Shown here piece after piece: positions 1 through 9,392 of a stretch of 64,000 nucleotides of DNA (its first letter is position 1; each line of letters begins with the position of its first letter). The position numbers and the translations under genes were made by a program. The notes below the pieces were generated by a model, which searched no databases, was not told the DNA's origin, and worked only from the letters and a program-made list of their open reading frames with translations. The DNA comes from Nigrospora sphaerica (lineage: Eukaryota > Ascomycota > Sordariomycetes > Amphisphaeriales > Apiosporaceae). The stretch covers positions 3,348,001 to 3,412,000 of the forward strand of contig JAGVVL010000013.1 of the NCBI GenBank assembly GCA_018287875.1. The letters run 5' to 3'.

Positions 1-48
1 ACCGGCCACAAAGTAAACACACCACCCGCCACCGCCGCCGTCGCCATT

Positions 49-1245
49 ATGGCGGACGACCAGCCCTTCCGCACACAGGCGCTCGTGGCGCGGGGCCCGA
101 TTTCGGCGGGCCAGTGGGCGCTCGAAGACGTGGAGCTGCGGGCGCTGCGCGAGGACGAGGTGCTGGTGGAGGTGGTGGCGTCGGGCCTCTGCCACACGGA
201 TCTGCACTGCGGCGACACGGCGGCCGACGCGGGCGTGCCCGCCGTCTTCTACCCGCGCGTGCTCGGCCACGAGGGCGCCGGCTACGTCCGCCGCGTCGGC
301 GCCGCCGTCACCCACGCCCGCCCCGGTGACCCGGTCCTGCTCTCCTTCGCCTACTGCGGCGCCTGCCACGTCTGCCGCGCCGGCCCGCCCTCGCACTGCA
401 CATCCTTCTTCGACGTCAACTTCATGGGCGAGCCCGTCTTCAGCCCGGCCGGCCGCGGCGCCGCCGAGGCCGACGGCGCCCCCCCCATCGCCGGCCGCTT
501 CTTCGGCCAGTCCAGCTTCGCGCGCCACACCATCGCCGACGCCAAGTCCGTCGTCAACGTGGCCGGGCTGGGCCTGACGCGCGCCGACCTGAAGCTGCTG
601 GCGCCGCTGGGGTGCGGGCTGAACACGGGCAGCGGCACCGTCGTCAACGTGGCTCGGGCGGGGCCCGACGACGCCGTCGTCGTCCTCGGCCTGGGCGGCG
701 TCGGGCTCGCCGCCGTGCTGGCGGCCCGAAACCGCGGGTGCCGGGACATTGTGGGCATCGATCGCGTTCCGGGCCGCCTCGCCCTCGCGCGCGCGCTGGG
801 CGCCACGGCCGCCGTCGACAGCAGCGGCCTCGGCACCGACGCTCTCGTCGCCGCCGTCCGCGCCGCCACCGCCGACGGCCTCGGCGCCACCATCGCCATC
901 GACACCACCGCCCACCCGCCTCTCGTCGAGGCCGCCGTCGCCTTCACCCGCTACATGGGCCGCATCATCCAGGTCGGCACCGGCCTGCCCGACGCCCGCC
1001 TCTCGCTCCACATGCAGAGCTTCATGGTCAGCGGCAAGCAGTACTTCGGCGCCGTCCAGGGCCACAGCCGCGCACGCGACGACATCCCCCGCCTGATCCA
1101 GTGGTGGCGCGACGGCCGCTTCCCCGTCGAGAAGCTGGTCCGCTTCTACGCCTTCGAGAACTTCGCCGACGCCGTCGAGGCCATGCGCAACGGCTCCGTC
1201 GTGAAGCCCGTCATGTATTGGCCCGGGGAGGAGGAGGAGCAATAG
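49..1245 (+). CDS. Zinc-dependent alcohol dehydrogenase (MDR superfamily)
   Basis: Intronless 398-residue protein of the medium-chain dehydrogenase/reductase superfamily, expected to oxidise an alcohol or reduce an aldehyde with NAD(P). The catalytic zinc ligands of the family are visible: Cys48 in GLCHTD, His74-Glu75 in GHEGAG, and Cys189 in PLGCG. The structural zinc lobe is also present, with Cys103, Cys106, Cys109 and Cys117. The Rossmann nucleotide loop GLGGVG lies at residues 214-219. There is no signal peptide, so it is probably cytosolic. Length matches the aryl-alcohol/class III-like branch, but the substrate cannot be read from the sequence. The ATG follows GCCATT and is the first in frame. 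It converges on the BCS1 gene, with only about 155 bp between the stops. Its promoter lies outside the window. Confidence 0.93.
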   Translation: MADDQPFRTQALVARGPISAGQWALEDVELRALREDEVLVEVVASGLCHTDLHCGDTAADAGVPAVFYPRVLGHEGAGYVRRVGAAVTHARPGDPVLLSFAYCGACHVCRAGPPSHCTSFFDVNFMGEPVFSPAGRGAAEADGAPPIAGRFFGQSSFARHTIADAKSVVNVAGLGLTRADLKLLAPLGCGLNTGSGTVVNVARAGPDDAVVVLGLGGVGLAAVLAARNRGCRDIVGIDRVPGRLALARALGATAAVDSSGLGTDALVAAVRAATADGLGATIAIDTTAHPPLVEAAVAFTRYMGRIIQVGTGLPDARLSLHMQSFMVSGKQYFGAVQGHSRARDDIPRLIQWWRDGRFPVEKLVRFYAFENFADAVEAMRNGSVVKPVMYWPGEEEEQ

Positions 1246-1400
1246 GCGCGCCACGGTCGACAGCTACTAATTACACGTACCCAAGAAGGTACCTACCTGT
1301 TTCAAGTATTGTACATGGATTTATGCAAGCAGGCTCCCCCGGCTAATTTGCCAGGGGCCAGCTGCCATCCCCAGTAAAGTGACTCGCGCTAGAAAGACGG

Positions 1401-2726
1401 CTACGGCTCGGGCGCCTGCGGCACCAGTCCCTCGGCCATCTGAATGGCTCCCTCCATATCGTCTTTGTTGAACATGAACAAGCCCTGGATGGCGGCCGCG
1501 CTGGTCTGGTGGCCCGGCTCGAACAGCTTGAGCTCGTCCAGGCGCCGGAGGAAGCGCTCCCGGCCGGCCCCGTGGGTGTCGACCTCGCCGTAGAAGTTGT
1601 CCCACATCTGCGTCGCCTGGTACCGCGTCGCCTCGCCGATGCGCACGTGCATGTCCACGCGGCCGGGGCGGGTGAGGGCGGCGTCGAGGCGCTCCGGGTG
1701 GTTGGTGGTCAGGAAGGCGATGCGGTCCTCGCCGGCCGTCAGGCCGTCCAGCGCGTTGAGCAAGCCCGAGTGCGTGACGGTCGGGCCGCTGTAGCCGTCG
1801 GCGCCGCGCGGGGTGCGGTTCACGAAGGCGGCGTCAATATCCTCGAGCAGCAAGATGGTGCGCTCCGGGAGCTTGGCGAGCAGGAAGGCCAGCTTGTCAT
1901 CGGTCACGCCGATCTCGCTGAGGTTCACCATGGCCACGCTGTAGTCGAGCTCGCCGGCCAGGGCGTGGATGAAGGACGTCTTGCCGCTCCCGGGGGGCCC
2001 GTGGAGCAGGTAGCCGCGCCGGTAGGGGATGCCGCGGTCGGCGTACCAGGAGCGCCGGCGCAGGAAGTCCTGGACGTCGGCCACGATGCTCTCCTTGACG
2101 CCGCGGTCCAGGACCACGCTCTTCAGCAGGCGCTTCATCTTGGGCTCGCCCACGGGGACCCAGTCGAAGTTGCGCACCGAGTAGACGAGCGTCTTGCCCT
2201 CGCGGGCGCGGACGGCGTCGGCGTGGGCCTCGCGGAAGATATCCTCGAAGATGTGGCGGTGGGCGTACAGCGTCGTCAGCTCGACCGTCTCGTGAGGCTC
2301 GCCCGTGTTGGTGCGCGCGGTCGACTGCTTCTCGCGGTTGACGGCGATGTAGGCGTACTTGTACTTGATGAGGTGGCGGCCGTAGCCGTGCTGCAGCAGG
2401 AAGCTGGCCTTGACGGGCCCGTCGGGGGCGACGCTCTGGGTGGTGGTGGCGACGGACAGTTTCTTGACGCGCGTGAGCCGGTCGGCGAGGAACGAGGCCT
2501 GCGGTCGCGGCTGCGAGAGCCAGGCCAGGATCCAAGGGTAGGCCGGGTCCTGCTTGCCGATCTCGACCGTGACCTGCAGCTGGCGTCGAATCAGGCCCGC
2601 CGTCGCGATGGCGCCCTTGCGCGCAAAGGCCAGCGCCGCGCCCATGGACGCGAGGCCAAACCCGCCCGCGAAGACGGGGTTCTCGAGCGCCTGCTCGAGA
2701 AGCCCGAGGTTGCTGGTCTCTGGCAT
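1401..2726 (-). CDS. bcs1: Mitochondrial AAA chaperone BCS1
   Basis: AAA ATPase of the BCS1 family. In yeast and mammals Bcs1 sits in the inner mitochondrial membrane and inserts the Rieske iron-sulfur protein into complex III. I start it at the ATG at 2726 (441 residues), because the protein then opens like other Bcs1 proteins. An upstream in-frame ATG at 2810 would add 28 residues with no family resemblance. Near the N-terminus is a single hydrophobic segment with small residues (FGLASMGAALAFA) followed by basic residues, which in this family is the membrane anchor and internal import signal. The BCS1-N domain follows. Walker A (GPPGSGKT) is at about residues 243-250, Walker B (ILLLEDID) at about 291-298, then TTNHPERLD and TRPGRVD, the sensor and arginine-finger regions. 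No intron is needed. Confidence 0.93.
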   Translation of the reverse strand: MPETSNLGLLEQALENPVFAGGFGLASMGAALAFARKGAIATAGLIRRQLQVTVEIGKQDPAYPWILAWLSQPRPQASFLADRLTRVKKLSVATTTQSVAPDGPVKASFLLQHGYGRHLIKYKYAYIAVNREKQSTARTNTGEPHETVELTTLYAHRHIFEDIFREAHADAVRAREGKTLVYSVRNFDWVPVGEPKMKRLLKSVVLDRGVKESIVADVQDFLRRRSWYADRGIPYRRGYLLHGPPGSGKTSFIHALAGELDYSVAMVNLSEIGVTDDKLAFLLAKLPERTILLLEDIDAAFVNRTPRGADGYSGPTVTHSGLLNALDGLTAGEDRIAFLTTNHPERLDAALTRPGRVDMHVRIGEATRYQATQMWDNFYGEVDTHGAGRERFLRRLDELKLFEPGHQTSAAAIQGLFMFNKDDMEGAIQMAEGLVPQAPEP

Positions 2727-2810
2727 GTTGACGACTGGGAGGGCGGGAAGGGCGGGAGAAAGATTTTTGGCCGGCCCGCGCCGGTGGACACAAAAGCCCG
2801 GCACAGGCAC

Positions 2811-3305
2811 CGAACGCTTGCAGGCGCAGGCGCAGGCGCTTGACGTAGTGGCAGCTCCTTCTTTCTGCGGCGGGGCGAATGACTAAGCGCGGCCCCGACA
2901 TCCCCGGATGCCCCGCTGATTAAACTACATAGGACGGTTCCTCGATCCATGGGCCGTCATCTAGTTACTGACAACACAACGCCCCGGTTCAAGCCCTAGG
3001 TACATTTACTTTAAGCATCTGCTCCCTTACGCAAGGTCAGAAATCTTGGTAATGCGGCTCACTCCGCGTCAAGGTTTCGTTTCGGGAAAACAGCAGAGGA
3101 CTTACCTTGCGATCGACATGCAATTATACCCATAATACCTTGCGGTCAGTACCCTAGTAGAAGGTGGGGTTCTAGGCAAAGGACCGCATTGATTTCTAAA
3201 TGAGAACAGCTCACTGTTCTATGCAGCAAGGATAGATCTATATAGGTAGTACAACTTAACTTTAACTCGAGCGAAGTGAACGTACAGCTCATAATATTGC
3301 TAGCA
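2811..3305. other. Intergenic, promoter side of BCS1
   Basis: No convincing gene or repeat is visible. Short open frames here lack ATG starts or family resemblance. GC content begins to fall towards 3.3 kb, where the accessory block starts. Confidence 0.5.
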
Positions 3306-3641
3306 TCATTGCCGGGTCGTGAATCCCCACCCCTCCTGTGACGCCGCTCGCTCATGCACGAGGAAACCCGGCGACACCTCATTCCAGTGCTCGCGATGGA
3401 GCTGCTTGAAGTCTTCGCGAAACCGTTCCTTCACCGCCATCCAGTCGGGGAAGCCCTGGTCGCCCTTTCGCAGGCGTGGCAGGACGTCGGCCCGCCACTG
3501 GTCCTCCGCATCGGCGGAAAGGAATACGTTGGACTCGAGGTTGGCGTGAGGGATTTGATCCAATGCTTCGTAGCTGTTAGATGTTTGCGAACGTCGGCAG
3601 CCTCGGTACGCCTTTGTGATATTGAAAACGATAAAATCACT
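3306..3641 (-). pseudogene. 5'-truncated gene fragment (C-terminal 111 codons)
   Basis: An open frame of 111 codons ends in a stop at 3306. Its residues look like real protein: charged and aromatic, with runs such as NITKAYRGCRR and DQWRADVLPRLRKGDQGFP. The frame has no ATG at its start. It is closed upstream by a TGA at 3644-3642, exactly where a very AT-rich block begins. I read this as the surviving 3' end of a gene whose 5' part was lost or mutated. It could instead be the last exon of a gene with an unrecognised intron in the AT-rich stretch. I do not recognise the family. Confidence 0.45.
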
Positions 3642-3805
3642 TCAACTTTTATTAACTCTTAATGTAAACTTATTTTGAAGTTTACTAATATTAATATAGA
3701 CTACTAAAATATATTTCATACATAAAATCTTTTTCTAATATGATTCAGTTTTCAAATAATACAATATTAAGTTTATTATCATGAGTATAAACAAGTTAGC
3801 AGAAT
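3642..3805. other. AT-rich block
   Basis: About 160 bp that is roughly four-fifths A/T by eye, with runs of TTTA, TAATATTAAT and AAATA, between GC-moderate flanks. No coding potential. It cuts off the gene fragment to its left and lies about 190 bp before the secreted-protein gene at 3993. It could be RIP-degraded repeat DNA, a mitochondrial insertion or an AT-rich spacer; the sequence alone does not decide. Confidence 0.6.
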
Positions 3806-3992
3806 GAACGGCCGGTGCGCAGGTCTGTGTACTGGGTGTTTACTTCTCGCGCGCTTACGCGAACGCTATATCTAAACCTTTTCCTCTTTACTGGTTCAGG
3901 TTCTTACACTGAGATTGCATCTACCTAGAATCCCTGGTCACCGTAATTCTAACCGTAACACTGTCATTGTAACGTTTCTCATTCTCATCAAA

Positions 3993-4859
3993 ATGATGCT
4001 GTTTTACCTCCTTATTCTTTTCTTAGCTTACCGCCATCCTATCTCAGCTTTAATGTTCGGCCAAGTTCTCGCGAGGGAGGACGATGCGACAGCCCCGTCC
4101 TCCCCTGAGCCTCTTATCTTTTACAACCTGACTAAAAAGGAGTTTACGGCTAAGCTTCTGGAATACCGCGGCACCTCCTTGAATCGCACTACCAGCGACT
4201 CGGCCGATGACCATGCCCACCACGACAGACTTACCGGTCACCGCATTCTTCAGCGCATTCCCCACGGAACCGAACTCGCTAATGGTGCGGAAGAGCAGGC
4301 TATAGTGGAGGAACGAACCGCTACTTGCCATGAAAAATGGGGCCTGGCGTACCGTTTCGCTACAGGCGGGTGTATGGCTGTAAACCATATGCATTGGTAC
4401 TGTGATACGTTTCGTTATCAGGGCCCAAGGAGGCATACGTCGCAGATGTGTCGAGGCACAAAAGCGGAACCAGAGACGTGTCGAACGATTAATGTCTGGA
4501 ATTACAACGGATACCAGGTGGCGGCGCCCTACTGCGCCAAATTCATCAACGTCATGAAAAAGGGGAATGAGGTCGATGTCATCCCTACTTACGAGGGCTC
4601 AAAGAGCCTACCGAATACGGAGTGGACCCCGGGTACTATCGACACCTTTTGGGAGCTCGGGGGCCCTTACCCAAGCCTCACGGCTAACTACGACTACCGC
4701 GGCCATCATGCCTCGGGCAAGACGTTCCGAAGCCAGAGCCCTAAGCAATCTCATTCGTGGGCTTGTCTCGGCTGCCCGTCGGGGATACTGTACGTCGAGA
4801 CGGTGGGATTTAAAGCCCAAGCCTTTGGCTTCGCTCTTCCAGCTGGGAGCTGGTTTTGA
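3993..4859 (+). CDS. Orphan secreted eight-cysteine protein
   Basis: Intronless 288-residue protein of unknown family. I choose the ATG at 3993, preceded by CAAA (a good fungal context). It gives a textbook signal peptide: MMLFYLLILFLAY, then a short polar stretch and ISA before LMFGQ. An upstream in-frame ATG at 3915 would bury this signal 26 residues in. After a polar region with potential N-glycosylation sites (NLT, NRT) come eight cysteines in the second half: CHEKW, GGCM, WYCD, MCRG, TCRT, YCAK and the final CLGC pair, with many Trp and Tyr. The even cysteine count and aromatic content fit a disulfide-stabilised extracellular protein. Its gene-poor surroundings are typical of lineage-specific secreted proteins. 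No enzymatic motif is visible. Gene confidence is good; function unknown. Confidence 0.65.
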   Translation: MMLFYLLILFLAYRHPISALMFGQVLAREDDATAPSSPEPLIFYNLTKKEFTAKLLEYRGTSLNRTTSDSADDHAHHDRLTGHRILQRIPHGTELANGAEEQAIVEERTATCHEKWGLAYRFATGGCMAVNHMHWYCDTFRYQGPRRHTSQMCRGTKAEPETCRTINVWNYNGYQVAAPYCAKFINVMKKGNEVDVIPTYEGSKSLPNTEWTPGTIDTFWELGGPYPSLTANYDYRGHHASGKTFRSQSPKQSHSWACLGCPSGILYVETVGFKAQAFGFALPAGSWF

Positions 4860-5241
4860 CGAATTTCCCTTAGTGGAACGACCTTGACGTCGTCCTTACT
4901 TTGGCTACAAGCTACCTCGATGATAAACCGATGGTTACCTGAGCCTAATTTGTATGGGAAATCGGAGGCCTTGATGTATAGGGCGGTGATAGGGTCTTCG
5001 GGCGGCGGTACGTTGGCATCGTCTGGAGAGGATTGCATTCTGTTCCATTATCCCTAAGATAGCCGAGAAGATCCTGGGTATTCTTATCCACTCATCCGTC
5101 TTCTTATTGTTACCATAATAAGATCCCATCTCGCGGCTTTTTCCTGTTTTTTTCTTTTTGGATACTCAGTCCATGTATTTTGTTCTTTAATTGCTGACTA
5201 GTCTGTGACGAGCTTCTTGGCGTTCTCACACCTACAAAGAC
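4860..5241. other. Intergenic, weak minus-strand frame
   Basis: A 95-codon minus-strand frame (5038-4751) overlaps the end of the preceding gene on the opposite strand. It starts with ATG but shows no family resemblance, so I do not call it. Nothing else is recognisable. Confidence 0.4.
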
Positions 5242-5977
5242 TTATCTACCTCGGTAAAATTCATTGTCATCAGCATGGTCGAATCCTCGGGCCTTCTGAT
5301 GGGCCTCTCGATAGGCCGCCTTGCGTGCCTCTTGATGTGCCGTCTCCCGAACCTCCATCTCCTGCCCGGTCTCCCTATTGTCGTTCAGCTGAATTTGGTC
5401 CTCGTGTTCCGTTACTTTGGGTTGGTTTTCCGTCAGTTCGTCAACCCAGATGGCATGGTCACCTAGCAAAGATGTATATGAGTCGGTATACATCCTCATA
5501 CCAGTTTCTGAACATTGGTGCTTTGGTTCAAAGTCGCAACTTACCCTGTTGGCGCTGATCGTATGTGCCCTGTACTGCCGGTTGATATTGGTGAGCCACC
5601 GTGTGGGCGTTGTTGCAACTTCTCATGGGCCTGAAACCACTAATCAAGGCTGAAGGATATAGAAGAACTTGAGCGACGACGTCATCCAGACTTGGGCCAT
5701 TCACAGCCTGTTGACGCGCCCAAGGTCCAGTTGTGGCATCGGTGGCATCGGCAGCGTGGCCATGTCCTTGGTACTGTGCCTGTGCTGCTTGTGTGGCTTG
5801 CCAGGCACGAGGACCCGCGGGAGCGTGAAATTCGGCCACCTGATGCTGGCCTGTGGCGTTGGCCGACCCCGAAGCACTGGCGGCGCCTTGATTAAATGAG
5901 GTAGCTCGAGGGTTAAGGACGTGTTCGCTCTGGTTGGTTTCCATGGTGGCACTCTGTTGGTTGATTGACTGGTTCAT
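5242..5977 (-). CDS. Orphan Q/A-rich protein with charged helical C-terminus (two exons)
   Basis: Two exons on the minus strand: 5977-5545 and 5462-5242. They are separated by an 82-nt intron with donor GTAAGT and acceptor TTTGCTAG. The splice is phase 1 and joins QRQQ to GDHAIWVDEL, giving 217 residues. The first part is rich in Gln, Asn, Ala, Ser and His with no fixed structure. The C-terminal part is highly charged and likely a coiled coil, with a heptad-like stretch EARKAAYREAHQKAR. There is no signal peptide or known domain. A seven-codon upstream frame (5994-5974) overlaps the main start as ATGA, a termination-reinitiation arrangement if it lies in the mRNA. The clean splice supports a real gene; family and function are unknown. 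Confidence 0.55.
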
Positions 5978-8900
5978 TTCTCCTTGTCGAACATGACAAT
6001 CTGTAGAGCAGCGTCAGTAATCGTGCATTTCAGCGGCCGTAGCTTTTACTCGGGGCGTTTGTATTACTCGCAGCATGGAAAGTCCAAAGTTTCAGAATGA
6101 TATCCAGTACCACAAGGATTTGGGTTCGTAGTTGAGGTCGAAATCAATAGGCAGTGTTCGCTCCTGATCTCGACGTTACAGAGTGAAGAATTAGGAAATG
6201 GCGATTATTTAAGTTGATTGTGTTTTGTGCTTGATATTTATCTCCTAGGTATGTATCTTGGCATTTATTGAAGCTCGTGTATGTACTGAATGCTTGTAGA
6301 GGCCCAGTGAATTTTGACAATTGCATCATGGCTGCCTAGATGTCATAGGTAACTCCACTTTCACAGATTAGGTGCCTTTATAAATACCATGAATTATCAT
6401 ATTGCTGACGTCTTTCATGCCCATTGCTGCCTCTGGGGCTTCTTTCGGGTCATCCGGAGTCCGCTTCTCTTTCCTCTCTGCGAGATGGGCCTCCCACCAC
6501 TTCTTCAGCTCCAGAATGTTGATACACGCTGGATTCAATTGCTTGCACAATATTGAGGAGAGAAACAAGCTGTTACATAGTCCTGTTACAGGTGATGGTG
6601 CTGTTCGTGGTACTGCTACTGCTGCTGCTCTGGACGCTTAGTCGCCGACGCCTTCCGTTTAGGTGAACTTGGCGATGTTTTCAGAGACCATAGTTGTAAA
6701 TAAATAAATAATAAGTACGCTTTCATTGTCGGGTAAACGCTTCAATGAAAATTTACGGCTGAAAGCGGTTATCCCGACCAAAAGTTTAGATGCAGGGGTA
6801 AGCGCGAGTTGGTGACACATTTATAGGAACAATATTTTAGCAAAGCGAAGAGTTAATAAAGTCAGCGTAGTGTGCACGTCCGTCACTAAGCAGGGCGGTG
6901 GGGTAGAAGAGCTCCATCGCGACTACCTCATATCCGTGGTATCCCTCGACGTGCTTACGCACATACCCGGGGCACATATCCTATCGGAGATAAGTTAGGG
7001 ATCGATTTAGGATTAAGTCGGGGTTAGATAAACTCATTGTCTTGTTCTCGTAGAGCCCCCCATCAACCTCAACGCCGTAGAAGATCAATCCTAAGTTGGA
7101 CATGAATTCCAGGGCGAACACAGCTGTTAGCCTTGGGGCGGCCGAGGGCGGTCTCGGGATTGTCTCGTATCAAAGCGAAAGGCGTCAACAGATAAATATT
7201 CCTCTGTCGCACGTACGCAAAATGTGAATTCACCAGGACGCGTTCATAACCTCCTATTATCGAAGACCGCTCCACATGAAGCGTGGACGCTAAGAGGTTC
7301 CATGTAACCAGCGGGCTCCATAGCATGACCCGGGCTCATAAGCTGTCGCGCGTGCTAGTTCGAAGGTATGAGTACATATGAGATCCATTCCAGCTTGGAA
7401 CCAGTCTCTCCAGGCAGAGATTTGTCGCTCAGCGTTGACACGACCAACCGCTCTCAAGGCCTCCATCAATCTCTCTAGAGGGAGGCGGAGTCCGGAGTCC
7501 CGAGTGTGCACTGGGCTGGCTTGGGGTGAATCTTCCTCTTCTTCGATTCAGGAAGATTGGCGATTCTTGTCTCGAGCAGAGGCTTGGTAAGCAGTCCTCG
7601 GGCATGTTGACTTCCCTTGGGATAGGCCCTGATGCCGGCAAACTCTATTCTGCCCTCGTCCTAGACCTGAGCGGCCTCCGGATCCGAGATCTCATCCTCG
7701 ACAAAGCCGCCGAGTTCGGTTGGTGGTTGGAAAAGACGGAGCCTTCACCACTAGTATTCTCAAGATTCTCCGATGGGCCTTCGCTGTCAAGTTCCTCATC
7801 GCCAGACTCAAAGAATGCAGGCTCAGATGAGAAGGAAGAAGCAATCCCGCCTAGACAGATATGATGAAATCACTCACTTCGGGCCCTTAACCGTCTGATT
7901 TTAGTGTGACATATTCAACCACGTGATACGCTTCCGAGGAAATGACCAACGTGTATAATGGTGTTACGAAGGCGACTGCGGCCCGATGCCCTGCTGCTTC
8001 TCAGACGCAGCGGCACCGCAGGCAGACGCGCGATTGGGAATGGTAGTAGGTAGGCCAGGGCCGGCGATCCAGCCGCGGCTTTAGGGTCTCACGGACAGCC
8101 GGCTGTAACTTTGAGAAGCTGGTCGCGGAAAGCATGGATCTCATCGTTGAGCTTCAAGACATCATCGTATGCAGGGGGTTGGATGGCCAAAGGAAAAACG
8201 GATTTACCGCCGAAGCAAGCGGGACATCTTGGACTTGTAGCACAAGTAGAGCGTACCCGTGGGTTCGGTGGCGGGAATGGGATTTTGAAAGCCATAGCAA
8301 CGACGATGGTGACGACGAGCAACGACGACCACAACGGGAGTTGTTCTCCTTTGTTATGAAGCCTCGAGCTGGCCGGATTTTGCCGTCAGCTTCGCATAAC
8401 CATTAGCCATTAGCATCGGATTGCCCCAACAGAGAGCCAGGCAACTTTCTTGAGATCCACGCTGAAGATGTTTTCCATCATGTCGGTATCACCGCCGCTA
8501 GCAATGCCTGTATCGTTCCGCCACAGGTAATAATCTTTCGTTGAAGGCTCCAGTGCAACCAGCAAATTCGAAACCCTCGTAGAAGCCACGTTTCCTTATA
8601 GTAGCGTAAGATCTCGTCCACGTTAGCTTCGCTAAGGGCGGGCCACGTGAGGGCCTCCGCGTCGGCTATATTATTAAGTAGGTTAGCTCAGGTGGTAAGA
8701 GTGGCAAAATGGAGGGCGTTGGCCACCGTAACTGCGGCAGGGAGTATATTGCGCCAAAGTGTGTTTACTGCCAGTTGTGCTTATCAATGGGTGGAGAAGG
8801 GAGGAAACATTTGAAATTGTAGGTGCTTTTAGATAGGTTGATAAAGCAGATTAATTTAAATAGAAGAATAATAGGAGAATGAATTTCTTGTCATTCTCTA

Positions 8901-9014
8901 TATATTATGGCTCTCACTCTTGCATGCAGGTCTTGTATCGTCGATCAGAAGAAGTTTTGTGGGGGTGCAGGCCAATGAAGGCGGTCATGGGTAGGCGAAG
9001 TTGGTGACGGACGC
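5978..9014. other. Gene-poor accessory stretch with scattered weak frames
   Basis: Lower-GC sequence with no gene I can support. Weak candidates seen: a minus-strand frame at 6568-6368 (no in-frame ATG start, contains LKKWWEAHLAERKEK, possibly an exon or relic, with in-frame stops upstream); a plus-strand frame at 7526-7864 ending in a Ser/Asp-rich tail; and a minus-strand frame ending at 8089 whose first ATG is internal. Several could be exons or remnants of decayed genes. No tRNA, inverted repeat or transposon end was recognised. Confidence 0.4.
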
Positions 9015-9374
9015 TCACGCACTGTAGATGAGCTCAGGCGAGATGGGACGGTGAGTAAAGACGAGCTTCATTGCCAGCTCGCCAGTTGTCATACAGGACA
9101 ATTGCTCGGCTTGGGGGCGCCCCATAGCGCGATCTCCCTTATTTCGTATTAGCCTAAACGCCAGGGCTCTCGACGCCTGGTTGAGTTCGCTCATAGTGCA
9201 AGCAGCTAACGCACCGAGCTGCCCATATACAGTGGGCCTTGGCAATTTTAGTATAATGGGGGATGATGGTGATGTCAACGTCATAGCCATCAGGAAGTTC
9301 TTGTTAACCGTTATCATAGCAACTCTTTTGTCGTTGCCATAGAAGTACTGAGGCATTTCTTGTTGACTACCCAT
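9015..9374 (-). CDS. Possible small hypothetical protein
   Basis: A 119-codon frame from the ATG at 9374. It has no signal peptide and no recognised domain, but a coherent amphipathic middle (ASRALAFRLIRNKGDR) and several methionines. It lies alone in the gene-poor block, with no splice support and no neighbour to give context. It may be a chance frame. Confidence 0.22.
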   Translation of the reverse strand: MGSQQEMPQYFYGNDKRVAMITVNKNFLMAMTLTSPSSPIILKLPRPTVYGQLGALAACTMSELNQASRALAFRLIRNKGDRAMGRPQAEQLSCMTTGELAMKLVFTHRPISPELIYSA

Positions 9375-9392
9375 TCTATCATTGTATCTCAC

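Noticed and set aside
612..1346. A 244-codon frame inside the alcohol dehydrogenase
   Set aside because: Arg/His/Pro-only composition of a shifted frame; the true frame has zinc and cofactor motifs.
1509..2843. A 444-codon plus-strand frame over the BCS1 gene
   Set aside because: It is the antisense of a well-supported AAA ATPase; its Val/Ala/Gly/Gln-rich composition is the usual mirror of GC-rich coding DNA.
8089..8334. Minus-strand frame with a hydrophobic start resembling a signal peptide
   Set aside because: Starts at TTG; the first ATG lies inside the hydrophobic stretch and leaves a poor signal peptide.
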